The notes beneath the pieces were generated by a model. It did not search any database. It saw only the letters and a program-made list of their open reading frames with translations, and was not told where the DNA came from. Position numbers and translations under genes: made by a program. From Calliopsis andreniformis (taxonomy: Eukaryota; Arthropoda; Insecta; Hymenoptera; Andrenidae), in NCBI RefSeq assembly GCF_051401765.1, contig NW_027480422.1:25562001-25626000 (forward strand): a DNA stretch of 64,000 bases, given 5' to 3'. This document shows positions 37,301-53,100 of the stretch, in pieces; positions within the stretch are counted from its first letter, which is position 1; each line of letters starts with the position of its first letter.

Positions 37301-39174
37301 TAATTGCAACCAGTGTGAAAGCTATGGTCATATCTACGTTCCGGGCAAGCTAGGCTTCACTCTAGAGCGTTGGTCCACCAGATCCAATAGTTAGGGCCTA
37401 AGAAGTCAACGCCAGGAGCACCAAATACAAAATAAATACAACAGTTTTTCCATCGTATAAAACGAATAATTGCATCCAGTGTGCAAGTAATGGTCATTTC
37501 TACGATCCGGGGAACCTAGGCATCACTCTAGGGCGTTGTTCAACCTGAGCGAATAGTTAGGGCCTAAGAAGTCAACGCCTGAAGCATAAAATACAATATA
37601 AATACAACAGTTTTTCCATTGTATAAAACGAATAATTGCAACAAGTATGAAAACTATGGTCATTTATACGTTCCGGGCAACCTAGGCTTCACTCTAGGGC
37701 GTTGGTCCACCAGGCCGAATAGTTAGGGCCTTAGAAAACAACTCCAGACGCATAAAATACAATATAAATACAACAGTCTTTCCACGGTATAAAACGAATA
37801 ATTGCAACCAGTATGAAAGTTACGGTCATTTCTACGTTCCGGGCAACCTAGGCTTCACTCTAGGGCATTGCTCCACCACATCGAATAGCTACGGCCTTAG
37901 AAGTCAACGCCATAACTATAAAAAACAATATAAATACAACAGTTTTTCCACTGTATAAAATGAATAATTGCAACCAGTATGAAAGTTACGGTCATTTCTA
38001 CGTTCCGGGCAACCTAGGCTTCACCCTAGGGCGTTGCTCCACCAGATCGAATAGTTAGGGCCTAAGAAGTCAACGTCAGAAGCATAAAATACAATACAAA
38101 TACAACAGTTTTTCCATCGTATAACAGGAATAATTGCAACCAGTGTGAAAGTGATGGTCATTTCTACGTTCCGGGCAACCTAGGCTTCTCTCTAGGGCCT
38201 TTCTCCACCACATCGAATAGCTACGGCCTTAGAAGTCAACGTCTGAAGCATAAAATATAATATAAATACAACAGTTTTTCCATCGTATAACAGGAATAAT
38301 TGCAACCAGTGTGAAAGACATGGTCATTTCTACGTTCCGAGCAACACAGGCTTCACTCTAGGGCGTTGTTCCACCACATCGAATAGCTACGGCCTTAGGA
38401 GTCAACGCCAGAGGCATAAAATACGAAATAAATACAACAGTTTTTCCATCGTATAACAAGAATAATTGCAACCAGTGTGAAAGTGATGGTCATTTCAGCA
38501 TTCCGGGCAACCTAGGCTTCACTCTAGGGCCATGCTCCACCAGATAGAATAGTTAGGGCCTAAGAAGTCAACGCCAGAAGCATAAAATACAATATAAATA
38601 CAACAGTTTTTCCCTTGTATAACAGGAATATTTGCAACCAGTGTGAAAGCTATGGTCATTTCTACGTTCCGGGCAACCTAGGCTTCACTCTAGGGCGTTG
38701 CTCCACCACATCGAATAGCTGCGGCCTTAGAAGTCAGCGCCAGAAGCATAAAATACAATATAAATACAACACTTTTTCCATCGTATAACAGGAATAATTG
38801 CAACCAGTGTGAAAGTGATGGTCATTTCTACGTTCCGGGCAACCTAGGCTTCAGTCTAGGGCGTGGTTCCACCAGATCGAATAGTTAGGGCCTAAGAAGC
38901 CTACGACAGAAGCATAAAATACAATATAAATACCACAGCTTTTCCATCGTATAACAGGAATAATTGCAACCAGAGTGAAGGTGATGGTCATTTCTCAGTT
39001 CCGGGCAACCTAGGCTTCACTATCGAGCGTTGCTCCACCAGATCGAATAGCTAGGACCTTAGAAGTCAACGCCAGAAGCACAAAATAAAATAAAAATACA
39101 ACAGTTATTCCATCGTATAACAGGAATAATTACCACCAGTGTGAAAGTAATGGGCATTTCTACGTTCCGTGCAA
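34381..39174 (+). repeat. Mixed satellite without clear local HOR
   Basis: About 29 monomers. Part (about 35880-37200) repeats subtypes of the 14-monomer HOR at an offset of 3320 (20 monomers) from 32924. Another part (about 37690-39170) looks like the monomers flanking the LTR unit (5600-6200). No gene and no insert seen. Confidence 0.75.
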
Positions 39175-42100
39175 CCTAGGCTTCACTCTAGGGCGTTGGT
39201 CCACCAGGCCGAATAGTTAGGGCCTTAGAAAACAACTCCAGACGCATAAAATACAATATAAATACAACAGTCTTTCCACGGTATAAAACGAATAATTGCA
39301 ACCAGTATGAAAGTTACGGTCATTTCTACGTTCCGGGCAACCTAGGCTTCACCCTAGGGCGTTGCTCCACCAGATCGAATAGTTAGGGCCTAAGAAGTCA
39401 ACGTCAGAAGCATAAAATACAATACAAATACAACAGTTTTTCCATCGTATAACAGGAATAATTGCAACCAGTGTGAAAGATATGGTCATTTCTACGATGC
39501 GGGCATCCTAGGCTTCACGCTAGAGCGTCGTTCCACCAGGTCGAATAGCTAGGGCCTAAGAAGTCTACGCCAGAAGCATAAAATACAATACAAATACAAC
39601 AGTTTTTTAATCTTATAACAGGAATAATTGCAAACAGTGTGAAAGATATGGTCATTTCTACGTTGCGAGCATCCTAGGCTTCACTCTAGGGCATTGCTCC
39701 ACCACATCGAATAGCTACGGCCTTAGAAGACAACGCCATAACTATAAAAAACAATATAAATACAACAGTTTTTCCTCTGTATAAAATGAATAATTGCAAA
39801 CAGTGTGGAGGTAATGGTCATTTCTACCTTCCGGGCAACCTAGGCTTCACTCTAGGGCGTTTCTCCACCACATCGAATAGCTACTGCCTTAGAAGTCAAC
39901 GTCTGAAGCATAAAATATAATATAAATACAACAGCTTTTCCACCGTATAAAACGTATAATTGCAACCAGTATGAATGTTATGGTCATTCCTACGTTCCGG
40001 GCAACCTAGGCTTCACTCTAGGGCGTTGGTCCACCAGATCCAATAGCTAGCGCCTAAGAAGTTAACGCCAGGAGCACCAAATACAAAATAAATACAACAG
40101 CTTGTCTATCGTATAAAACGAATTATTGCAACAAGTATGAAAGCTATGGTCATTTATACGTTCCGGGCAACCTAGGCTTCACTCTAGGGCGTTGATCAAC
40201 CACATCGAATAGCTACGGCCCTAGAAGACAACGCCATAACTATAAAATCCAATATAAATACAACAGTCTTTCCATCGTATAAAACGAATAATTGCAACCA
40301 GTCTGATAGTTATGGTCATTTCTACGTTCCGGGCAATCTAGGCTTCTCTCTAGGGCGTTGCTCCACCAGATCGAATAGCTAGGGCCTAAGAAGTCAACGC
40401 CACGAGCACCAAATACAAAATAAATACAACAGCTTGTCTATCGTATAAAACGAATTATTGCAACAAGTATGAAAGCTATGGTCATTCCTACGTTCCGGGC
40501 AACCTAGGCTTCACTCTAGGGCGTTGCTCCACCACTTCGAATAGTTAGTGCCGTAGAAGTCAATGCCAGAAGCATAAAATGCCATATAAATACAATAGTT
40601 TTTCCACTGTATGATATAAATAATTGCAAACAGTGTGGAAGTAATGGTCATTTCTACGTTCCGGGCAACCTAGGCTTCACTCTAGGGCATTGCTCCACCA
40701 CATCGAATAGCTACGGCCTTAGAAGTCAACGCCATAACTATAAAAAACAATATAAATACAACAGTTTTTCCACTGTATAAAATGAATAATTGCAAACAGT
40801 GTGGAGGTAATGGTCATTTCTACCTTCCGGGCAACCTAGGCTTCACTCTAGGGCGTTGTTCCACCACACCGAATAGCCACGGCCTTCGGAGTCAACGCCA
40901 GAGGCATAAAATACAAAATAAATACAACAGTTTTTCCATCGTATAACAAGAATAATTGCAACCAGTGTGAAAGTGATGGTCATTTCAGCATTCCGGGCAA
41001 CCTAGGCTACACTCTAGGGCCATGCTCCACCAGATCGAATAGTTGGGGCCCAAGAAGTCAACGCCAGAAGCATAAAATACAATATAAATACAACAGTTTT
41101 TCCCTTGTATAACAGGAATAATTGCAACCAGTGTGAAAGCTATGGTCATTTCTACGTTCCGGGCAACCTAGGCTTCACTCTAGGGCGTTGCTCCACCACA
41201 TCGAATAGCTGCGGCCTTAGAAGTCAACGCCAGAAGCAGAAAATACAATATAAATACAACACTTTTTCCATCGTATAACAGGAATAATTGCAACCAGTGT
41301 GAAAGTGATGGTCATTTCTACGTTCCGGGCAACCTAGGCTTCACTCTAGGGCGTTTCTCCACCACATCGAATAGCTACTGCCTTAGAAGTCAACGTCTGA
41401 AGCATAAAATATAATATAAATACAACAGTTTTTCCATCGTATAAAACGTATAATTGCAACCAGTATGAATGTTATGGTCATTCCTACGTTCCGGGCAACC
41501 TAGGCTTCACTCTAGGGCGTTGGTCCACCAGATCCAATAGCTAGGGCCTAAGAAGTCAACGCCAGGAGCACCAAATACAAAATAAATACAACAGCTTGTC
41601 TATCGTATAAAACGAATTATTGCAACAAGTATGAAGGCTATGGTCATTTATACGTTCCGGGCAACCTAGGCTTCACACTAGGGCGTTGCTCAACCACATC
41701 CAATAGCTACGGCCCTAGAAGACAACGTCTGAAGCATAAAATATAATATAAATCCAACAGTTTTTCCATCGTATAAAATGTATAATTGCAACCAGTATGA
41801 ATGGTATGGTCATTCCTACGTTCCGGGCAACCTAGGCTTCACTCTAGGGCGTTGGTCCACCAGATCCAATAGCTAGGGCCTAAGAAGTCAACGCCAGGAG
41901 CACCAAATACAAAATAAATACAACAGCCTTTCCATCGTATAAAACGAATAATTGCAACAAGTATGAAAGCTATGGTCATTTATACGTTCCGGGCAACCTA
42001 GGCTTCACTCTAGGGCGTTGGTCCACCAGGCCGAATAGTTAGGGCCTTAGAAAACAACTCCAGACGCATAAAATACAATATAAATACAACAGTCTTTCCA

Positions 42101-45100
42101 CGGTATAAAACGAATAATTGCAACCAGTATGAAAGTTACGGTCATTTCTACGTTCCGGGCAACCTAGGCTTCACCCTAGGGCGTTGCTCCACCAGATCGA
42201 ATAGTTAGGGCCTAAGAAGTCAACGTCAGAAGCATAAAATACAATACAAATACAACAGTTTTTGCATCGTATAACAGGAATAATTGCAACCAGTGTGAAA
42301 GATATGGTTATTTCTACGATACGGGCAACCTAGGCTTCACGATTGAGCGTCGTTCCACCAGGTCGAATAGCTAGGGCCTAAGAAGTCTACGCCAGAAGCA
42401 TAAAATACAATACAAATACAACAGTTTTTCAATCTTATAACAGGAATAATTGCAAACAGTGTGAAAGATATGGTCATTTCTACGTTGCGAGCATCCTAGG
42501 CTTCACTCTAGGGCATTGCTCCACCACATCGAATAGCTACGGCCTTAGAAGTCAACGCCATAACTATAAAAAACAATATAAATACAACAGTTTTTCCTCT
42601 GTATAAAATGAATAATTGCAAACAGTGTGGAGGTAATGGTCATTTCTACCTTCCGGGCAACCTAGGCTTCACTCTAGGGCGTTTCTCCACCACATCGAAT
42701 AGCTACTGCCTTAGAAGTCAACGTCTGAAGCATAAAATATAAAATAAATACAACAGTTTTTCCATCGTATAAAACGTATAATTGCAACCAGTATGAATGT
42801 TATGGTCATTCCTACGTTCCGGGCAACCTAGGCTTCACTCTAGGGCGTTGGTCCACCAGATCCAATAGCTGGGGCATAAGAAGTCAACGCCAGGAGCACC
42901 AAATACAAAATAAATACAACAGCTTGTCTATCGTATAAAACGAATTATTGCAACAAGTATGAAAGCTATGGTCATTTATACGTTCCGGGCAACCTAGGCT
43001 TCACTCTAGGGCGTTGCTCAACCACATCGAATAGCTACGGCCCTAGAAGACAACGCCATAACTATAAAATCCAATATAAATACAACAGTCTTTCCATCGT
43101 ATAAAACGAATAATTGCAACCAGTCTGATAGTTATGGTCATTTCTACGTTCCGGGCAATCTAGGCTTCTCTCTAGGGCGTTGCTCCACCAGATCGAATAA
43201 CTAGGGCCTAAGAAGTCAACGCCAGGAGCACCAAATACAAAATAAATACAACAGCTTGTCTATCGGATAAAACGAATTATTGCAACAAGTATGAAAGCTA
43301 TGGTCATTCCTACGTTCCGGGCAACCTAGGCTTCACTCTAGGGCGTTGCTCGACCACATCGAATAGTTAGGGCCGTAGAAGTCAATGCCAGAAGCATAAA
43401 ATGCCATATAAATACAATAGTTTTTCCACTGTATGGTATGAATAATTGCAAACAGTGTGGAAGTAATGGTCATTTCTACGTTCCTGGCAACCTAGGCTTC
43501 ACTCTAGGGCATTGCTCCACCACATCGAATAGCTACGGCCTTAGAAGTCAACGCCATAACTATAAAAAACAATATAAATACAACAGTTTTTCCACTGTAT
43601 AAAATGAATAATTGCAAACAGTGTGGAGGTAATGGTCATTTCTACCTTCCGGGCAACCTAGGCTTCACTCTAGGGCGTTGTTCCACCACACCGAATAGCC
43701 ACGGCCTTCGGAGTCAACGCCAGAGGCATAAAATACAAAATAAATACAACAGTTTTTCCATCGTATAACAAGAATAATTGCAACCAGTGTGAAAGTGATG
43801 GTCATTTCAGCATTCCGGGCAACCTAGGCTACACTCTAGGGCCATGCTCAACCAGATCGAATAGTTGGGGCCCAAGAAGTCAACGCCAGAAGCATAAAAT
43901 ACAATATAAATACAACAGTTTTTCCCTTGTATAACAGGAATAATTGCAACCAGTGTGAAAGCTATGGTCATTTCTACGTTCCGGGCAACCTAGGCTTCAC
44001 TCTAGGGCGTTGCTCCACCACATCGAATAGCTGCGGCCTTAGAAGTCAACGCCAGAAGCAGAAAATACAATATAAATACAACACTTTTTCCATCGTATAA
44101 CAGGAATAATTGCAACCAGTGTGAAAGTGATGGTCATTTCTACGTTCCGGGCAACCTAGGCTTCACTCTAGGGCGTTTCTCCACCACATCGAATAGCTAC
44201 TGCCTTAGAAGTCAACGTCTGAAGCATAAAATATAATATAAATACAACAGTTTTTCCATCGTATAAAACGTATAATTGCAACCAGTATGAATGTTATGGT
44301 CATTCCTACGTTCCGGGCAACCTAGGCTTCACTCTAGGGCGTTGGTCCACCAGATCCAATAGCTAGGGCCTAAGAAGTCAACGCCAGGAGCACCAAATAC
44401 AAAATAAATACAACAGCTTGTCTATCGTATAAAACGAATTATTGCAACAAGTATGAAGGCTATGGTCATTTATACGTTCCGGGCAACCTAGGCTTCACAC
44501 TAGGGCGTTGCTCAACCACATCCAATAGCTACGGCCCTAGAAGACAACGTCTGAAGCATAAAATATAATATAAATCCAACAGTTTTTCCATCGTATAAAA
44601 CGTATAATTGCAACCAGTATGAATGGTATGGTCATTCCTACGTTCCGGGCAACCTAGGCTTCACTCTAGGGCGTTGGTCCACCAGATCCAATAGCTAGGG
44701 CCTAAGAAGTCAACGCCAGGAGCACCAAATACAAAATAAATACAACAGCCTTTCCATCGTATAAAACGAATAATTGCAACAAGTATGAAAGCTATGGTCA
44801 TTTATACGTTCCGGGCAACCTAGGCTTCACTCTAGGGCGTTGGTCCACCAGGCCGAATAGTTAGGGCCTTAGAAAACAACTCCAGACGCATAAAATACAA
44901 TATAAATACAACAGTCTTTCCACGGTATAAAACGAATAATTGCAACCAGTATGAAAGTTACGGTCATTTCTACGTTCCGGGCAACCTAGGCTTCACCCTA
45001 GGGCGTTGCTCCACCAGATCGAATAGTTAGGGCCTAAGAAGTCAACGTCAGAAGCATAAAATACAATACAAATACAACAGTTTTTGCATCGTATAACAGG

Positions 45101-46498
45101 AATAATTGCAACCAGTGTGAAAGATATGGTTATTTCTACGATACGGGCAACCTAGGCTTCACGATTGAGCGTCGTTCCACCAGGTCGAATAGCTAGGGCC
45201 TAAGAAGTCTACGCCAGAAGCATAAAATACAATACAAATACAACAGTTTTTCAATCTTATAACAGGAATAATTGCAAACAGTGTGAAAGATATGGTCATT
45301 TCTACGTTGCGAGCATCCTAGGCTTCACTCTAGGGCATTGCTCCACCACATCGAATAGCTACGGCCTTAGAAGTCAACGCCATAACTATAAAAAACAATA
45401 TAAATACAACAGTTTTTCCTCTGTATAAAATGAATAATTGCAAACAGTGTGTAGGTAATGGTCATTTCTACCTTCCGGGCAACCTAGGCTTCACTCTAGG
45501 GCGTTTCTCCACCACATCGAATAGCTACTGCCTTAGAAGTCAACGTCTGAAGCATAAAATATAAAATAAATACAACAGTTTTTCCATCGTATAAAACGTA
45601 TAATTGCAACCAGTATGAATGTTATGGTCATTCCTACGTTCCGGGCAACCTAGGCTTCACTCTAGGGCGTTGGTCCACCAGATCCAATAGCTAGGGCATA
45701 AGAAGTCAACGCCAGGAGCACCAAATACAAAATAAATACAACAGCTTGTCTATCGTATAAAACGAATTATTGCAACAAGTATGAAAGCTATGGTCATTTA
45801 TACGTTCCGGGCAACCTAGGCTTCACTCTAGGGCGTTGCTCAACCACATCGAATAGCTACGGCCCTAGAAGACAACGCCATAACTATAAAATCCAATATA
45901 AATACAACAGTCTTTCCATCGTATAAAACGAATAATTGCAACCAGTCTGATATTTATGGTCATTTCTACGTTCCGGGCAATCTAGGCTTCTCTCTAGGGC
46001 GTTGCTCCACCAGATCGAATAACTAGGGCCTAAGAAGTCAACGCCAGGAGCACCAAATACAAAATAAATACAACAGCTTGTCTATCGGATAAAACGAATT
46101 ATTGCAACAAGTATGAAAGCTATGGTCATTCCTACGTTCCGGGCAACCTAGGCTTCACTCTAGGGCGTTGCTCCACCACATCGAATAGTTAGGGCCGTAG
46201 AAGTCAATGCCAGAAGCATAAAATGCCATATAAATACAATAGTTTTTCCACTGTATGGTATGAATAATTGCAAACAGTGTGGAAGTAATGGTCATTTCTA
46301 CGTTCCTGGCAACCTAGGCTTCACTCTAGGGCATTGCTCCACCACATCGAATAGCTACGGCCTTAGAAGTCAACGCCATAACTATAAAAAACAATATAAA
46401 TACAACAGTTTTTCCTCTGTATAAAATGAATAATTGCAAACAGTGTGGAGGTAATGGTCATTTCTACCTTCCGGGCAACCTAGGCTTCACTCTAGGGC
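39175..46498 (+). repeat. 17-monomer HOR, two units plus about ten monomers
   Basis: Offset 2822 = 17 x 166 relates 39175-41996, 41997-44818 and 44819-46498. Markers are tacgttgcga at 39659, 42481 and 45303, and ccaccacacc at 40861 and 43683. The second and third units are closer to each other than to the first (both have cacgattgagcgtcg). The third is cut short near 46498. A copy of about 44500-46790 reappears at about 50500-52760 (offset 5975). Confidence 0.83.
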
Positions 46499-47165
46499 GT
46501 TTCTCCACCACATCGAATAGCTACTGCCTTAGAAGTCAACGTCTGAAGCATAAAACATAATATAAATACAACAGTTTTTCCATCGTATAAAACGTATAAT
46601 TGCAACCAGTATGAATGGTATGGTCATTCCTACGTTCCGGGCAACCTAGGCTTCACTCTAGGGCGTTGGTCCACCAGATCCAATAGCTAGGGCCTAAGAA
46701 GTCAACGCCAGAAGCACCAAATACAAAATAAATACAACAGCTTTTCCATCGTATAAAACGAATAATTGCAACAAGTATGAAAGCTATGGTCATTCCTACG
46801 TTCCTGGCAACCTAGGCTTCACTCTAGGGCATTGCTCCACCACATCGAATAGCTACGGCCTTAGAAGTCAACGCCATAACTATAAAAAACAATATAAATA
46901 CAACAGTTGTTCCACTGTATAATATGAATAATTGCAAACAGTGTGGAAGTAATGGTCATTTCTACGTACCGGGCAACCTAGGCTTCACGCTCGGGCGTTG
47001 CTCAACCATATCGGATAGCTACGGCCCTAGAAGACAACGCCATAACTATAAAATACAATATAAATACAACAGTCTATCCATCGTATAAAACGAATAATTG
47101 CAACCAGTCTGATAGTTATGGTCATTTCTACGTTCCGGGCAACCTAGGCTTCACTCTAGGGCGTT
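46499..47165 (+). repeat. Satellite linker between HOR blocks
   Basis: About four monomers of mixed subtype, no gene. Confidence 0.75.
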
Positions 47166-50100
47166 GCTCCACCAGATCGAATAGTTAGGGCCTAAGAAGT
47201 CAACGCCAGAAGCATAAAATACAATACAGATACAACAGTTTTTCAACCTTATAACAGGAATAATTGCAAGCAGTGTGAAAGATATGGTCATTTCTACGTT
47301 GCGAGCATCCTAGGCTTCACTCTAGGGCATTGCTCCACCACATCGAATAGCTACGGCCTTAGAAGTCAACGCCATAACTATAAAAAACAATATAAATACA
47401 ACAGTTTTTCCACTGTATAAAATGAATAATTGCAAACAGTGTGGAGGTAATGGTCATTTCTACCTTCCGGGCAACCTAGGCTTCACTCTAGGGCGTTGTT
47501 CCACCACATCGAATAGCCACGGCCTTCGGAGTCAACGCCAGAGGCATAAAATACAAAATAAGTACAACAGTTTTTCCATCGTATAACAAGAATAATTGCA
47601 ACCAGTGTGAAAGTGATGGTCATTTCAGCATTCCGGGCAACCTAGGCTTCACTCTAGGGCCATGCTCCACCAGATCGAGTAGTTGGGGCCTAAGAAGTCA
47701 ACGCCAGAAGCATAAAATACAATATAAATACAACAGTTTTTCCCTTGTATAACAGGAATAATTGCAACCAGTGTGAAAGCTATGGCCATTTCTACGTTCC
47801 GGGCAACCTAGGCTTCACTCTAGGGCGTTGCTCCACCACATCGAATAGCTGCGGCCTTAGAAGTCAATGCCAGAAGCATAAAATACAATATAAATACAAC
47901 ACTTTTTCCATCGTATAACAGGAATAATTGCAACCAGTGTGAAAGCGATGGTCATTTCTACGTTCCGGGCAACCTAGGCTTCAGTCTAGGGCGTGGTTCC
48001 CCCAGATCGAATAGTTAGGGCCTAAGAAGCCTACGCCAGAAGCATAAAATATAATATAAATACCACAGTTTTTCCATCGTATAACAGGAATAATTGCAAC
48101 CAGAGTGAAGGTGATGGTCATTTCTCAGTTCCGGACAACCTAGGCTTGACTATCGAGCGTTGCTCCACCAGATCGAATAGCTAGGACCTTAGAAGTCAAC
48201 GCCAGAAGCACAAAATAAAATAAAAATACAACAGTTATTCCATCGTATAACAGGAATAATTACCACCAGTGTGAAAGTAATGGGCATTTCTACGTTCCGG
48301 GCAACCTAGGCTTCACTCTAGGGCGTTGGTCCACCAGATACAATAGCTAGGGCCTAAGAAGTCAACGCCAGGAGCACCAAATACAAAATAAATACAACAG
48401 CTATTCCATCGTATAAAACGAATAATTGCAACAAGTATGAAAGCTATGGTCATTTATACGTTCCGGGCAACCTAGGCTTCACCCTAGGGCGTTGCTCAAC
48501 CACATCGAATAGCTACGGCCCTAGAAGACAACGGCATAACCATAAAATACAATATAAATACAACAGTCTTTCCATCGTATAAAACGAATAATAGCAACCA
48601 GTCTCATAGTTATGGTCATTTCTACGTTCCGGGCAATCTAGGCTTCTGTCTAGGGCGTTGCTCCACCAGATCGAATAGTTAGGGCCTAACAAGTCAACGC
48701 CAGAAGCATAAAGTACAATATAAATACAACAGCTTTACCATCGTATAACAGGAATAATTGCAACCAGTGTGAAAGGTATGGTCATTTCTAGGTTCGGGCA
48801 ACCTAGGCTTCACTCTAGGTCGTTGCTCCACCACATCGAATAGTTGCGGCCTTAGAAGCCAACGCCAGAAGCATAAAATACAATATAAATACAACAGTTT
48901 TTCAATCGTATAACAGGAATAATTGCAAACAGTGTTAAAGATATAGTCATTTCTACGTTGCGGGCATCCTAGGCTTCACTCTAGGGCATTGCTCCACCAC
49001 CTCGAATAGCTACGGCCTTAGAAGTCAACGCCTGAAGCATAAAATATAATATAAGTTCAACAGTTTTTCCATCGTATAACAAGAATAATTGCAACCAGTG
49101 TGAAAGTGATTGTCATTTCAGCATTCCGGGCAACCTAGGCTTCACTCTAGGGCCATGCTCCACCAGATCGAATAGTTAGAGCCTAAGAAGTCAACGCCAG
49201 AAGCATAAAATACAATATAAATACAACAGTTTTTCCCTTGTACAACAGGAATAATTGCAACCAGTGTGAAAGATATGGTCATTTCTATGATACGGGCAAC
49301 TTGGGCTTCACGCTAGAGCGTCGTTCCACCAGATCGAATAGTTAGGGCCTAAGAAGTCTACGCCAGAAGCATAAAGTACAATACAGATACAACAGTTTTT
49401 CAACCTTATAACAGGAATAATTGCAAACAGTGTGAAAGATATGGTCATTTCTACGTTGCGAGCATCCTAGGCTTCACTCTAGGGCATTGCTGCACCACAT
49501 CGAATAGCTACGGCCTTAGAAGTCAACGCCATAACTATAAAAAACAATATAAATACAACAGTTTTTCCACTGTATAAAATGAATAATTGCAAACTGTGTG
49601 GAGGTAATGGTCATTTCTACCTTCCGGGCAACCTAGGCTTCACTCTAGGGCGTTGTCCCACCACATCGAATAGCTACGGCCTTAGAAGTCAACGCCTGAA
49701 GCATAAAATACAAAATAAATACAACAGTTTTTCCATCGTATAACAAGAATAATTGCAACCAGTGTGAAAGTGATGGTCATTTCAGCATTCCGGGCAACCT
49801 AGGCTTCACTCTAGGGCCATGCTCCACCAGATCGAATAGTTGGGGCCAAAGAAGTCAACGCCAGAAGCATAAAATACAATATAAATACAACAGTCTTTCC
49901 CTTGTACAACAGGAATAATTGCAACCAGTGTGAAAGATATGGTCATTTCTATGATACGGGCAACTTGGGTTTCACGCTAGAGCGTCGTTCCACCAGATCG
50001 AATAGTTAGGGTCTAAGAAGTCAACGCCATAACTATAAAAAACAATATAAATACAACAGTTTTTCCACTGTATAAAATGAATAATTGCATACAGTGTGGA

Positions 50101-53100
50101 GGTAATGGTCATTTCTACCTTCCGGGCAACCTAGGCTTCACTATAGGGCGTTGTTCCACCACATCGAATAGCCACGGCCTTCGGAGTCAACGCCAGAGGC
50201 ATAAAATACAAAATAAATACAACAGTTTTTCCATCGTATAACAAGAATAATTGCAACCAGTGTGAAAGTGATGGTCATTTCAGCATTCCGGGCAACCTAG
50301 GCTTCACTCTAGGGCCATGCTCCACCAGATCGAATAGTTGGGGCCAAAGAAGTCAACGCCAGAAGCATAAAATACAATATAAATACAACAGTTTTTCAAT
50401 CGTATAACAGGAATAATTGCAAACAGTGTTAAAGATATAGTCATTTCTACGTTGCGGGCATCCTAGGCTTCACTCTAGGGCATTGCTCCACCACATCGAA
50501 TAGCTACGGCCTTAGAAGTCAACGTCTGAAGCATAAAATATAATATAAATACAACAGTTTTTCAATCGTATAAAACGTATAATTGCAACCAGTATGAATG
50601 GTATGGTCATTCCTACGTTCCGGGCAACCTAGGCTTCACTCTAGGGCGTTGGTCCACCAGCTCAAATAGCTAGGGCCTAAGAAGTCAACGCCAGGAGCAC
50701 CAAATACAAAATAAATACAACAGCTTTTCCATCGTATAAAACGAATAATTGCAACAAGTATGAAAGCTATGGTCATTTATACGTTCCGGGCAACCTAGGC
50801 TTCACTCTAGGGCGTTGGTCCACCAGGCCGAATAGTTAGGGCCTTAGAAAACAACTCCAGACGCATAAAATACAATATAAATACAACAGTCTTTCCACGG
50901 TATAAAACGAATAATTGCAACCAGTATGAAAGTTACGGTCATTTCTACGTTCCGGGCAACCTAGGCTTCACCCTAGGGCGTTGCTCCACCAGATCGAATA
51001 GTTAGGGCCTAAGAAGTCAACGTCAGAAGCATAAAATACAATACAAATACAACAGTTTTTCCATCGTATAACAGGAATAATTGCAACCAGTGTGAAAGAT
51101 ATGGTCATTTCTACGATACGGGCAACCTAGGCTTCACGATTGAGCGTCGTTCCACCAGGTCGAATAGCTAGGGCCTAAGAAGTCTACGCCAGAAGCATAA
51201 AATACAATACAAATACAACAGTTTTTCAATCTTATAACACGAATAATTGCAAACAGTGTGAAAGATATGGTCATTTCTACGTTGCGAGCATCCTAGGCTT
51301 CACTCTAGGGCATTGCTCCACCACATCGAATAGCTACGGCCTTAGAAGTCAACGCAATAACTATAAAAAACAATATAAATACAACAGTTTTTCCTCTGTA
51401 TAAAATGAATAATTGCAAACAGTGTGGAGGTAATGGTCATTTCTACCTTCCGGGCAACCTAGGCTTCACTCTAGGGCGTTTCTCCACCACATCGAATAGC
51501 TACTGCCTTAGAAGTCAACGTCTGAAGCATAAAATATAAAATAAATACAACAGTTTTTCCATCGTATAAAACGTATAATTGCATCCAGTATGAATGTTAT
51601 GGTCATTCCTACGTTCCGGGCAACCTAGGCTTCACTCTAGGGCGTTGGTCCACCAGATCCAATAGCTAGGGCATAAGAAGTCAACGCCAGGAGCACCAAA
51701 CACAAAATAAATACAACAGCTTGTCTATCGTATAAAACGAATTATTGCAACAAGTATGAAAGCTATGGTCATTTATACGTTCCGGGCAGCCTAGGCTTCA
51801 CTCTAGGGCGTTGCTCAACCACATCGAATAGCTACGGCCCTAGAAGACAACGCCATAACTATAAAATCCAATATAAATACAACAGTCTTTCCATCGTATA
51901 AAACGAATAATTGCAACCAGTCTGATAGTTATGGTCATTTCTACGTTCCGGGCAATCTAGGCTTCTCTCTAGGGCGTTGCTCCACCAGATCGAATAGCTA
52001 GGGCCTAAGAAGTCAACGCCAGGAGCACCAAATACAAAATAAATACAACAGCTTGTCTATCGGATAAAACGAATTATTGCAACAAGTATGAAAGCTATGG
52101 TCATTCCTACGTTCCGGGCAACCTAGGCTTCACTCTAGGGCGTTGCTCCACCACATCGAATAGTTAGGGCCGTAGAAGTCAATGCCAGAAGCATAAAATG
52201 CCATATAAATACAATAGCTTTTCCACTGTATGGTATGAATAATTGCAAACAGTGTGGAAGTAATGGTCATTTCTACGTTCCTGGCTACCTAGGCTTCACT
52301 CTAGGGCATTGCTCCACCACATCGAATAGCTACGGCCTTAGAAGTCAACGCCATAACTATAAAAAACAATATAAATACAACAGTTTTTCCTCTGTATAAA
52401 ATGAGTAATTGCAAACAGTGTGGAGGTAATGGTCATTTCTACCTTCCGGGCAACCTAGGCTTCACTCTAGGGCGTTTCTCCACCACATCGAATAGCTACT
52501 GCCTTAGAAGTCAACGTCTGAAGCATAAAATATAATATAAATACAACAGTTTTTCCATCGTATAAAACGTATAATTGCAACCAGTATGAATGGTATGGTC
52601 ATTCCTACGTTCCGGGCAACCTAGGCTTCACTCTAGGGCGTTGGTCCATCAGATCCAATAGCTAGGGCCTAAGAAGTCAACGCCAGAAGCACCAAATACA
52701 AAATAAATACAACAGCTTTTCCATCGTATAAAACGAATAATTGCAACAAGTATGAAAGCTATGGTCATTTATACGTTCCGGGCAACCTAGGCTTCACTCT
52801 AGGGCGTTGCTCAACCACATCGAATAGCTACGGCCCTAGAAGACCACGCCATAACTATAAAATACAATATAAATACAACAGTCTTTCCATCGTATAAAAC
52901 GAATAATTGCAACCAGTCTGATAGTTATGGTCATTTCTACGTTCCGGGCAGTCTAGGCTTCTCTCTAGGGCGTTGCTCCACCAGATCGAATAGTTAGGGC
53001 CTAACAAGTCAACGCCAGAAGCATAAAATACAATATAAATACAACTGCTTTACCATCGTATAACAGGAATAATTGCAACCAGTGAGAAAGATGTGGTCAT

